Notes: generated by a model not told the origin, from the sequence alone. Counted from the stretch's first letter, positions 1 through 5,521 are shown. The stretch is DNA of 5,682 nucleotides from Phycisphaeraceae bacterium (GCA_016763955.1 JAESSU010000326.1:1-5682), one strand, 5' to 3'. Numbers and translations: made by a program.

Positions 1-416
1 CGACTGCGATTTTGCTCAATTATGCGGCTAAGCGTGCTAATGAGTTAGGGGTTGCGATGGATCAGTTGGGCATCACTGCGCAGCAGATTCATGATCTAGG
101 GCAGCTTGCTGATGATGATAAGATTGGTTCTAGTGCTGCTGCGGATTTGTTTAATATTTGCTGTGAGAATCCGGGTGTTTTAGCAGAGCAGCTTGCGAAT
201 GACAATAAGCTTATTCAAGTCTCTGATACGGGTGCTTTGGATGCGATGATCGATGAGGTTTTGGCTAATCCCAAGAGCGCCAAAGCGGTCGAGGACATCC
301 GAGGCGGCAAGGACAAAGCCATTGGCATGCTCATGGGGCAGATCATGAAGCTTTCTAAAGGCTCAGCGAATCCCAAGGTGGTGACGCAGATGATTAAAGC
401 GAAGCTTCAAGGTTGA
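1..416 (+). CDS. gatB: Asp/Glu-tRNA(Asn/Gln) amidotransferase subunit B, C-terminal part
   Basis: This is the 3' end of a gene that begins before the window; the reading frame is open from base 3 and stops with TGA at 414-416, leaving about 137 residues. It matches the GatB tail: a helical region followed by the YqeY-like domain, with the typical run LIQVSDTGALDAMIDEVL, then a conserved basic stretch (RGGKDKAIGMLMGQIMKLSKG) and the ending ANPKVVTQMIKAKL. In the family, GatB works with GatA and GatC to convert mischarged Glu-tRNA(Gln) or Asp-tRNA(Asn) into Gln-tRNA or Asn-tRNA in the cytoplasm; the tail domain contacts the tRNA. Full GatB is usually near 480-500 residues, so roughly the last quarter is present. 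The TTG at position 12 is an internal codon, not a start. A MITE-like element begins only two bases after the stop codon. Confidence 0.93.
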   Translation, partial: TAILLNYAAKRANELGVAMDQLGITAQQIHDLGQLADDDKIGSSAAADLFNICCENPGVLAEQLANDNKLIQVSDTGALDAMIDEVLANPKSAKAVEDIRGGKDKAIGMLMGQIMKLSKGSANPKVVTQMIKAKLQG

Positions 417-418
417 TT

Positions 419-552
419 TAGAGCATCCCAAACGCAAACGTAGCAACGCGCGAGCTGCCCCGGAATCAGCTCGTGGTTATTATTTGCATTTTCAATAGCC
501 GCAGGCATACTTGTCTGCGCGTAGACGTTACGATTGAATTTGAAATGCTCTA
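419..552. mobile_element. Candidate MITE-like element with TA-flanked terminal inverted repeats
   Basis: The two ends are inverted copies of each other. The left end reads TAGAGCATCCCAAACGCAA then CGTA; the reverse complement of the right end reads TAGAGCATTTCAAATTCAA then CGTA. The first 8 bases are identical and about 80% of the first 25 match, after which both arms reach CGCGC with a small gap. Both ends carry TA (419-420 and 551-552), as expected for a TA target duplication of the IS630/Tc1 type. Inside are two hairpins: CGAGCTG (451-457) with CAGCTCG (467-473), and CGCAGGCA (500-507) with TGTCTGCG (512-519). There is no transposase gene, so it would be non-autonomous. The same pairing could instead be a structured RNA of about 134 bases. 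The repeat is clear; the mobile-element reading is inference. Confidence 0.5.
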
Positions 553-553
553 G

Positions 554-646
554 TGCATCATTTTAGCTAAAACGTCACATTGTGTCGCAGCTATTTCCTC
601 TAACGATACGGATTGTGAACCAATACGAAATAGCTGCAATGATGCA
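554..646. repeat. Long nested inverted repeat with a one-sided 24-base interruption
   Basis: TGCATCATT (554-562) pairs perfectly with AATGATGCA (638-646), and GCAGCTATTTC (587-597) pairs perfectly with GAAATAGCTGC (627-637). On the right the two segments are contiguous, giving a 20-base arm. On the left they are separated by 24 bases (563-586). A 12-base palindrome, TTTTAGCTAAAA (561-572), overlaps the start of that interruption. The central loop (598-626) can form a small ATTG/CAAT stem. It starts one base after the MITE-like element. It could be a palindromic repeat, a structured 3' RNA shared by the convergent genes, or the remnant of an element. There is no coding potential. Confidence 0.6.
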
Positions 647-657
647 AGATGATTGCC

Positions 658-677
658 TGGTTTTTTAGAAAAAACCA
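658..677. terminator. A/T-stem hairpin between convergent genes, possible bidirectional terminator
   Basis: TGGTTTTTT (658-666) pairs with AAAAAACCA (669-677) around a two-base centre. On either strand the transcript has a run of six U on one side of the stem. It sits about 240 bases after the gatB stop and 41 bases after the stop of the minus-strand gene, which suits a shared terminator. The stem is weaker in G+C than a standard intrinsic terminator. A second imperfect hairpin lies closer to the minus-strand gene: GGAACTTT (689-696) with AAACTTCC (705-712), one mismatch. Termination itself is inferred. Confidence 0.35.
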
Positions 678-717
678 CGGTCTACTGGGGAACTTTGAGT
701 CGGGAAACTTCCGGGGG

Positions 718-3522
718 CTAGCTGCCAAAGAGCATGTTTCTGAGCATGAGGCAAAATAGGATGACACCGATGAACATGTTGACTAGACCGACGTAGCCGA
801 TGAGGTTTCGGGTGGGCGAATCAAATCGTTGCAGTGGTTTGTTGATCAGAGCGCAGGCTTTGTTGATGGCGGGGCTAAGGTGTACGAGTTGTTTTTGAAT
901 GTGGCCTGCGATTGTGACGGTGGTTTTTTTTGCGATATTTAAGGCAGATTTGATTCGTGCAAGGAGTCCCGTGCCTTTGCTGGGAGCTTGGGTAGCAAGG
1001 GCATTGGCATCGTCATCTAATGCCTCAGTCGCGGGGGACTGGGCAACTGGCACAGCTTGCTCGGCAGGTAAAACCTCTTGCGGTGTTTCGTAAGCATCCT
1101 CTGCGAGGGCTTCTTCGATTGATTCTTCGGGGGCGACAAAATCACCCATCAGCATGTCATCATCTATGGCAACACCGTCCGTAGTCGCAGCTTCAGAAAC
1201 GGGCGGTTGAGTTGTTTGAGTTTGAGACTCCGCAGGTTTTGCAGGCTCAACTGGACTGGTGGCATGCACGGCATCAGGGGATTCGAAGTAACCTTCAAGA
1301 TCGTCGGGATCCGCTTTTTGAGCCGTCGTCGGCGGGACTTGCTCAGTGATGGGAGTTTGGACGGGGGCTGCCTTTGCTGGGGGAGCCTTTGCTGTGGGAG
1401 CCTTTGCTGTGGGTTGTGGTTTTTCGACGGGGGTTTTTTGCAGCAAATCTTCGGGAGATTCAAATGCAGCTTCCGGATCAGCTTCACTAATTGAATCGCC
1501 ATTGGCAATTTGGCCGGGCGTTTCAAACACACCGGAGACGGCATCGTCGGCATGTTCAGCCAATAGCGAGTCGATGTGCGTGATCATGGCTGCAGGGTCC
1601 TGCGGTTGATCGGTCGCAGTGTCGGGCAATTCCACGGCTTCTTCGACGATTTCTTGAGCTTCGAGTGCTTGACTGTCACTATCGACAAGTTCATGCAATT
1701 GATCTGCGGTCACTTCAGGGGCGCTTGCTGGCGAGGGGGCTGGGGAATCTTCTGAGACTGAACTAAGCAGGCCGTCTAACTGTTGGGTCAATTCGTCGTT
1801 GGTGAGTTGGGTGCTCTCTGAGGCGGCTTGAGGTTCAGGCGTATCTGCTTGCTGGGTGGGCGCGTCTGCGCTTGCAAACAGGGCATCAAGCTCGGATGCC
1901 AGGTCGATGTCTTCTTCAGGTGCTGGTGATGTTTGTTGAGGTTCACTGGCTTGTTTTTTCTCAGCGAGACGTTGTTGGAGGGGGGAGGATTTTTTCGCGT
2001 GAGCGATTTTATTGAGTTCCTCTTTAGCTTCACTGAGTACGAGGTCCCATGATTCGGCAAAATCAGCTTCATCTAATTGCGTATCGCTTAAATCATTTGC
2101 AGACGTTGGTGTGGCTTGTGCAGAATCGACGGCAGAATTGTCGAGGCTCAGCCCTTGACCGAGTGATTCGATCTTCTGGTCTTCTTCTTGAGCACTTTGT
2201 TTGAGCTTCTCATTGGTCAGTTCGTTGAGTTTGGTGACCGTATCTCCAAGTACCGAGTCTAAGGCTTGTTCTAGGTCTGCTTCGTGAGGTGATTGTGTCC
2301 CGTTGGCATCATTGCCTTGCTGGATTTGTGTGGTGAGTTGCTCACGGGCTTGATCTAGAACCTGATCCCACTGCTGGGCGAAGGCTTGGTCATCAAAGAC
2401 ACTATGGGGCTGGCCCTCTAGGAGTTGGTCGATGTTGGCATCAACGGTTCCTGGCTGAGCTTGTTCCTTGAGCTTTTGAATGTGCTGTGCTTGAAGCTGT
2501 GACTGGCGAGCAAGTTTTTCATCTGCTAGATCTGCCATCTTCTGTTTTGCCTGCCCTAGAACATTGTCCAATGCTAAGGCAAGGTCGTCTTCAGAAATCG
2601 CATCTAGGGTTTGCGCGAGGGCCGGGGCATCGCCTGCTGAGTCTGCAAAGAGTGCATCTAGATCATCACTGTCGAGTATCGCATCGTCTGCCTTACCTGC
2701 TAATGGATCACTAGCTTGCACGGGGGCAGCAGGTGCGTCGAATAGTGCATCTAAATCATCATTGTTAAGTCGTGCATCATCTGCCATGTCTGCAATGTTA
2801 TTTGCAGTGGGCTCAATTGCTGGAGCTTCTTGTACAACGGGTTGGGGTGGTGCGACCGGTGTGGGGGCTACGGGTTGCGCAACGGGTTTAGGTGTTTCAA
2901 AAGCTTCATCGATGGCATCGGCTAATTCTTCAGGCTCGATGGGGATGAAGTTGTCTGCGGGATTGAATGTTTTGACTTTGGGATGAGCCGCAGGTTTTTT
3001 AGGCGCTGCCTTGGCGGGGGTTTGTGTTGCTTGAGCGACTGCTTGATCGATATCACGATCAACGACTTTAGCAAGGTCTTCTTCACTGGTGGGAGCGATG
3101 CTTGGCGCGTCGGTGGCAACGTCTGTATCGTCGCCAGATTGTGATGCTTGGTCGATTGCTTGGTTGATCAGGTTTGCGAGCTCGTCTTCATCTAAAATTT
3201 CTGTAGGTGGAGGTGTGGGCTCAGGGGGCTGCGATGGAGCAGAAACAGGATCAGGTGTCGGTGTTGGTGTCGGAGTTGGTGCTGACTGTGTCGTTGGGAC
3301 AGGCTTGGCTTGGACTGGAGGGGTGGGATTTTTTTGGGGTTGGTGGATAAATTTGGGTGTGCCATCATCATCGATCACTTGCTGGGCTTCCATGAGGCCG
3401 GGGTCGACTTCTTGAATCTCGTCGAGAAGTAACTTGAGCTTATCTTCTAGGGATAACTCTGGCTCGACTTGTGGTTCAAGCTCATCTTGGGGATTGGTGA
3501 TCTCTGGCGTGTGATCCGTCAC
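718..3522 (-). CDS. Large acidic repetitive protein with a C-terminal membrane anchor, function unknown
   Basis: I do not recognise this 934-residue protein. The start is GTG (3520-3522), preceded by AGGAA at nine bases and by an in-frame TAG at 3535-3537. Residues 1-60 are acidic. Residues 65-110 are Pro/Thr-rich, with TPTPTPTP. Residues 110-850 are rich in Asp, Glu, Ala, Gln and Pro, and carry many short acidic motifs of the form DDLDALF or EADLxxALDxVL, plus six [FY]xxP motifs, mostly FE[ST]P. Residues 311-400 and 414-507 are a tandem duplication with helical, probably coiled-coil parts. Residues 850-905 turn basic (RIKSALNIAKK). Residues 907-928 form the only clear hydrophobic helix, followed by RNMLFGS. 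There is no signal peptide, so it is probably tail-anchored with the long acidic part in the cytoplasm. It stands alone on its strand, divergent from rsmE. A scaffold or hub role is inference only. Confidence 0.85.
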   Translation of the reverse strand: MTDHTPEITNPQDELEPQVEPELSLEDKLKLLLDEIQEVDPGLMEAQQVIDDDGTPKFIHQPQKNPTPPVQAKPVPTTQSAPTPTPTPTPDPVSAPSQPPEPTPPPTEILDEDELANLINQAIDQASQSGDDTDVATDAPSIAPTSEEDLAKVVDRDIDQAVAQATQTPAKAAPKKPAAHPKVKTFNPADNFIPIEPEELADAIDEAFETPKPVAQPVAPTPVAPPQPVVQEAPAIEPTANNIADMADDARLNNDDLDALFDAPAAPVQASDPLAGKADDAILDSDDLDALFADSAGDAPALAQTLDAISEDDLALALDNVLGQAKQKMADLADEKLARQSQLQAQHIQKLKEQAQPGTVDANIDQLLEGQPHSVFDDQAFAQQWDQVLDQAREQLTTQIQQGNDANGTQSPHEADLEQALDSVLGDTVTKLNELTNEKLKQSAQEEDQKIESLGQGLSLDNSAVDSAQATPTSANDLSDTQLDEADFAESWDLVLSEAKEELNKIAHAKKSSPLQQRLAEKKQASEPQQTSPAPEEDIDLASELDALFASADAPTQQADTPEPQAASESTQLTNDELTQQLDGLLSSVSEDSPAPSPASAPEVTADQLHELVDSDSQALEAQEIVEEAVELPDTATDQPQDPAAMITHIDSLLAEHADDAVSGVFETPGQIANGDSISEADPEAAFESPEDLLQKTPVEKPQPTAKAPTAKAPPAKAAPVQTPITEQVPPTTAQKADPDDLEGYFESPDAVHATSPVEPAKPAESQTQTTQPPVSEAATTDGVAIDDDMLMGDFVAPEESIEEALAEDAYETPQEVLPAEQAVPVAQSPATEALDDDANALATQAPSKGTGLLARIKSALNIAKKTTVTIAGHIQKQLVHLSPAINKACALINKPLQRFDSPTRNLIGYVGLVNMFIGVILFCLMLRNMLFGS
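1366..1410 (-). repeat. 15-base tandem repeat (about three copies) inside the large acidic gene
   Basis: Two exact copies of GGGAGCCTTTGCTGT (plus-strand view, 1381-1395 and 1396-1410) follow a diverged copy at 1366-1380. They encode PTAKA-type pentapeptides near residues 704-720 (PTAKAPTAKAPPAKAAP), a Pro/Ala/Lys linker. The exact DNA identity of two copies suggests a recent slippage expansion, and copy number may differ between strains. Confidence 0.75.
2002..2592 (-). repeat. Two diverged tandem copies of a ~100-residue unit in the large acidic protein
   Basis: Copy A (residues 311-400, bases 2323-2592) and copy B (residues 414-507, bases 2002-2283) share two landmarks in the same order. 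The first is EDDLALALDNVLG against EADLEQALDSVLG, each followed about ten residues later by DEKL or NEKL and a Gln-rich helix. The second is FAQQWDQVLDQAREQL against FAESWDLVLSEAKEEL. The offset between copies is 103 residues at the first landmark and 107 at the second. The copies are recognisable in protein but diverged in DNA, so the duplication is old and apparently kept under selection. Confidence 0.7.
2647..2781 (-). repeat. Duplicated DDLDALF acidic motif
   Basis: Residues 248-261 (DDARLNNDDLDALF) and 279-292 (DDAILDSDDLDALF) are near-copies 31 residues apart, at bases 2740-2781 and 2647-2688. They follow the pattern DDAxLxxDDLDALF. A looser form, ELDALFAS, recurs at residues 544-551. 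The two copies agree over most of their DNA, differing mainly at third codon positions. Confidence 0.75.
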
Positions 3523-3531
3523 GTCGGTCGT

Positions 3532-3536
3532 TTCCT
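3532..3536 (-). promoter_or_regulatory. Ribosome binding site deciding a GTG start
   Basis: On the minus strand AGGAA lies nine bases before the GTG at 3520-3522. The next in-frame Met is residue 44, with a Leu-rich acidic segment in between, and the upstream frame closes at once with TAG. This supports the GTG start. Confidence 0.6.
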
Positions 3537-3541
3537 AGGCG

Positions 3542-3598
3542 GCTGCTTTTTGAAGCAGTCGTTATGCTGTACATCAGGTTCCAGTCACTTAGACTGGG
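3542..3598. promoter_or_regulatory. Divergent promoter region with two short hairpins
   Basis: The 176 bases between the large minus-strand gene and rsmE hold two perfect stems: CTGCTT (3543-3548) with AAGCAG (3553-3558), and CCAGTC (3581-3586) with GACTGG (3592-3597). Each can gain a G-U pair. Read on the minus strand, the first hairpin ends six bases before the ribosome binding site of the large gene, so it could influence its translation. I found no convincing -35/-10 pair for either gene, so promoter positions are not assigned. Confidence 0.4.
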
Positions 3599-3698
3599 TC
3601 TTGCCTGTTTTATGTTATCGACCAACTGGGTTTTAGGCTCTAAGATTCGTGTCCTGAAGATGGCAACGCTTGAAGATTCAAAAGAGGAATGAGGGCTT

Positions 3699-4413
3699 AT
3701 GAGACGTTTTTTTTTTCGTTCAAGATGATTCTAGTAAAGAATTTACAGGTTTTTTGGTGGGCCAGACGGTCACATTGGACTCTGTGCAGAGTAAACATGT
3801 TTGGCGGGTGCTTCGGCTTGAGGTGGGGCAGACGGTTGAGCTTGTTGATGGCTCAGGTCAGTTGGCATTGGGTGTGATCCAAAAAATCAAGCCGATTATG
3901 GCAGTGCTTGTAGAGCAGGTGACGGTGATCTCGCCGGTATCGCCTCACGTGACGTTAGCGTGTGCGATTCCCAAAGGTGGGCGCGCAGATGACATGGTTA
4001 GCCAATTGTGTCAGCTTGGTTTAGATGAGTTAATCCCATTAAATACGACCCGAAGTGTAGTCGAGCCCCGTCAGACTAAGCTTGATCGCTATCAGCGCAT
4101 CATGGCGGAGGCTTCAAAGCAGTGTGGGCGTTCCCATCGCATGGTGGTGAGTCCTGTGATGTCGCTCCAAGACCTTGTGACACGTGAATTTGACGAAAAA
4201 CGCATTGGTTTGCCCACGGGTGAGGCTGTTGATCTACCTCAGGCATCGGTGAAGACACTGCTAATCGTGATTGGCCCAGAGGGTGGATTTACGGATGAGG
4301 AAGAAGCATGGGCTGCTGAGCAAGGTTATATCCGTTGGCAGTTTGGCCCCCATATTCTGCGCATTGAGACCGCTGCGGTAGCAAGTGTGGCGATCATCAG
4401 ATCAAAATCCTGA
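3699..4413 (+). CDS. rsmE: 16S rRNA (uracil1498-N3)-methyltransferase, frame interrupted near the N-terminus
   Basis: RsmE methylates U1498 of 16S rRNA in the 30S subunit using S-adenosylmethionine. It is a SPOUT-fold enzyme with an N-terminal PUA-like domain. Family signatures are present: KGGRADDMVSQLCQLG, RSVVEP...RYQRIMAEASKQCGR, the SAM-binding IGPEGGFTDEE and the closing GPHILRIETAA (restored residues about 92-107, 118-144, 191-200, 216-226). The ATG at 3699 gives MRRFFF, the expected RsmE start, but this frame ends at TGA 3726-3728. The remainder lies in the +1 frame, with TTG 3754 its first possible start. Removing one T from the ten-T run (3707-3716) joins them as MRRFFFVQDDSSKEFTGFLVGQ, about 237 residues in all (E. 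coli RsmE has 243). Starting at TTG 3754 would lose the first strands of the PUA-like domain. AGAGGA (3683-3688) is a ribosome binding site ten bases upstream. Frameshift origin is unresolved. Confidence 0.88.
3707..3716 (+). other. Ten-T homopolymer at the rsmE frameshift
   Basis: Ten consecutive T occur at codons 3-6 of rsmE, exactly where the frame must change by one base. Runs of nine or more A or T are known sites of RNA polymerase slippage, and are also common places for sequencing indels and for real mutations. The sequence alone does not separate these. Confidence 0.85.
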
Positions 4414-4419
4414 TTAATC

Positions 4420-4447
4420 TTGTGTTTTTTGATGTCTGAATTATAAA
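4420..4447 (+). promoter_or_regulatory. Possible promoter for the 73-residue gene
   Basis: TTGTGT (4420-4425) and TATAAA (4442-4447) are separated by 16 bases, resembling a sigma-70-type promoter. It begins just after the rsmE stop and would start RNA near 4454, giving a leader of about 100 bases. It is based only on similarity to consensus. Confidence 0.35.
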
Positions 4448-4455
4448 ACTTTCTA

Positions 4456-4532
4456 GCAGTCATTGGCCGATCAATTTGTTAGATGATCATTAGACTGCCC
4501 CTTAGGCAATGTTTCATTTGTTGGCATTGCTT
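4456..4532 (+). promoter_or_regulatory. Structured leader upstream of the 73-residue gene
   Basis: Two stem-loops fill the stretch between the possible promoter and the ribosome binding site. The first pairs GCAGTC (4456-4461) with GACTGC (4493-4498), with GATCA/TGATC (4469-4473, 4484-4488) nested inside. The second pairs AGGCAATG (4504-4511) with CATTGCTT (4525-4532), with one G-U pair. It ends eight bases before AAGGA (4541-4545). No known riboswitch class is recognised. Confidence 0.35.
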
Positions 4533-4554
4533 ATTTGAGAAAGGATTTTTAATT

Positions 4555-4776
4555 ATGATTTTACGAATTCCTGTTACCAAAGTATATGAAGTGCATGTGA
4601 CTGATAAAGACGATGGGCAACTGGCAACACGATCCATTGTTAATCAGGTCAAAGGGCAAGCGAGTCATTGGAGTGTTGAGCAAGTTCAAGAGCGGGGAAA
4701 GCTTGTTGGGGCTCGTACGGGCGATGCTGCGATTGTCTGTGCAGATTATCCTGGGGACATGCCTTGCACTGACTGA
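4555..4776 (+). CDS. Small conserved-looking protein of unknown function (73 residues)
   Basis: I do not recognise this family. The ATG at 4555 has a good ribosome binding site (AAGGA at 4541-4545, nine bases away). An upstream in-frame start at 4483 would add 24 residues overlapping the leader hairpins and lacks such a site, so I prefer 4555. The protein begins MILRIPVTKVYEVHVTDKDD, suggesting a beta-strand pair, followed by a mixed middle (LATRSIVNQVKGQASHWSVEQV), then QERGKLVGARTGDAAIVCADYPGD, which looks like a helix-turn-strand. It has no signal peptide or membrane helix and is probably cytosolic. Two cysteines lie near the end (ADYPGDMPCTD and VCADY). It lies 141 bases after rsmE and 149 before yqgE. 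Codon use resembles its neighbours. The ribosome binding site and protein-like composition support a real gene. Confidence 0.75.
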   Translation: MILRIPVTKVYEVHVTDKDDGQLATRSIVNQVKGQASHWSVEQVQERGKLVGARTGDAAIVCADYPGDMPCTD

Positions 4777-4910
4777 TCGGTTAAGTGGCTGATGTAAAAT
4801 GATGAGTTTGCGCGTGTTTAGGCCTGATGTCGAGTGAGTGGCTAAGGCAATATTTACGCTTTTTAACCTGCTGAGTTTGACTTGCAGTTTTGTTTCTGGG
4901 CTTAGGCGTT

Positions 4911-4916
4911 TACAAT
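4911..4916 (+). promoter_or_regulatory. Possible -10 box very close to the yqgE start
   Basis: TACAAT lies ten bases before the yqgE ATG. If used, RNA would start near 4922-4924, leaving a leader of only a few bases. There is no good -35 at 16-18 bases (TTGTTT at 4890-4895 is 15 away; TTGACT at 4877-4882 is 28 away). No strong ribosome binding site precedes the ATG, which fits an almost leaderless mRNA but does not prove it. Confidence 0.3.
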
Positions 4917-4925
4917 AGTGAAACC

Positions 4926-5480
4926 ATGAAGTCACTCCAAGGCCAATTTTTGATCGCGACCCCCAGTATGGATGACCCGCACTTTCGTCAGGTGGTCATG
5001 TTGTTGGTTCAGCACGATAGTGACGGTGCGTTGGCATTGGTGCTTAATCGTCCTAGTAATATGACCTTGGATAAAGCTTGGCAGCAGGTTGGCGATTCAC
5101 CTTGTCAATGTGAAGGCATGTTAGGGCTTGGCGGGCCTTGCCAAGGGCCGTTGATGGCTTTGCATAACCGCGAAGATGTCGGCGAGAAGCAGGTTTTGCC
5201 CGGGGTGTATTTGAGTGTTGAAGAAGAGAATATTGCTTGGCTGATGCGCCGTGGTGCTGAGCAGATACGCTGTTTTATTGGTTATGCAGGTTGGACTTCT
5301 GGGCAGCTTGAAGAAGAGATTGCTCTGGGGTCATGGAAGATGATTCCAGCCAGTGATGAGATGATTTTTCAAGATGAAAACGAATTGCTTTGGAAGCTTG
5401 TTTCTAAGACTGCTGACCGAGCGATCAACTATCCAAATCTTTTGCCGCATATGATCCCCGATGACCCGTCGATGAACTAA
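4926..5480 (+). CDS. yqgE: YqgE/AlgH family protein (UPF0301)
   Basis: The 184-residue product matches the YqgE/AlgH (DUF179) family in length and motifs. The N-terminal signature GQFLIATPSMDDPHFRQVV is at residues 7-24, followed by the acidic turn and ALVLNRP (residues 30-43). The central GGPCQGPLMALH is at 69-80. The family hallmark FIGYAGWTSGQLEEEI is at 117-132, followed by SWKMIPASDEMIF. The family is cytoplasmic; it was once named for alginate regulation in Pseudomonas, but a biochemical role is not established. The start at 4926 is chosen because homologues begin a few residues before this signature; an earlier TTG at 4890 would add twelve unconserved residues and would cover the possible -10 box. 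It is separated from the preceding gene by 149 bases with no clear terminator. It is complete, ending TAA at 5478-5480. Confidence 0.93.
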   Translation: MKSLQGQFLIATPSMDDPHFRQVVMLLVQHDSDGALALVLNRPSNMTLDKAWQQVGDSPCQCEGMLGLGGPCQGPLMALHNREDVGEKQVLPGVYLSVEEENIAWLMRRGAEQIRCFIGYAGWTSGQLEEEIALGSWKMIPASDEMIFQDENELLWKLVSKTADRAINYPNLLPHMIPDDPSMN

Positions 5481-5521
5481 GTGGTTCTTTGTGCGATTTC
5501 CTAGCTCTGTTGTAATATTTA

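Noticed and set aside
407..508. A minus-strand open frame of 33 codons starting at ATG 506-508, across the gatB end and the MITE-like element.
   Set aside because: It has no ribosome binding site, lies within inverted repeats and overlaps the end of gatB antisense. Openness over 33 codons is expected by chance.
417..717. A known structured RNA (tmRNA, RNase P RNA, SRP RNA, 6S RNA or tRNA) in the gene-free gap.
   Set aside because: None of the conserved sequence signatures of these RNAs is visible on either strand. The structure seen is explained by inverted repeats.
2564..2986. A 140-codon plus-strand open frame (and similar ones at 3089-3415 and 1207-1609) opposite the large acidic gene.
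   Set aside because: Their Ser/Ala/Gly-rich products mirror the Asp/Ala/Pro codons of the minus-strand gene. The repeats and membrane helix make sense only on the minus strand.
3568..3583. CTG...CAG spacing resembling an SOS (LexA) box in the divergent promoter region.
   Set aside because: The CTG and CAG triplets are 5 or 12 bases apart, not the 10 of the E. coli-type box, and the inner sequence does not match either.
3689..3877. A plus-strand frame starting at ATG 3689 with 62 codons over the start of rsmE.
   Set aside because: It lies in the third frame, its ATG is one base from the AGAGGA motif, and its product has no RsmE features, while the other two frames together give a clear RsmE N-terminus.
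4877..4916. TTGACT as the -35 partner of TACAAT ahead of yqgE.
   Set aside because: The spacing of 28 bases is far outside the usable range.
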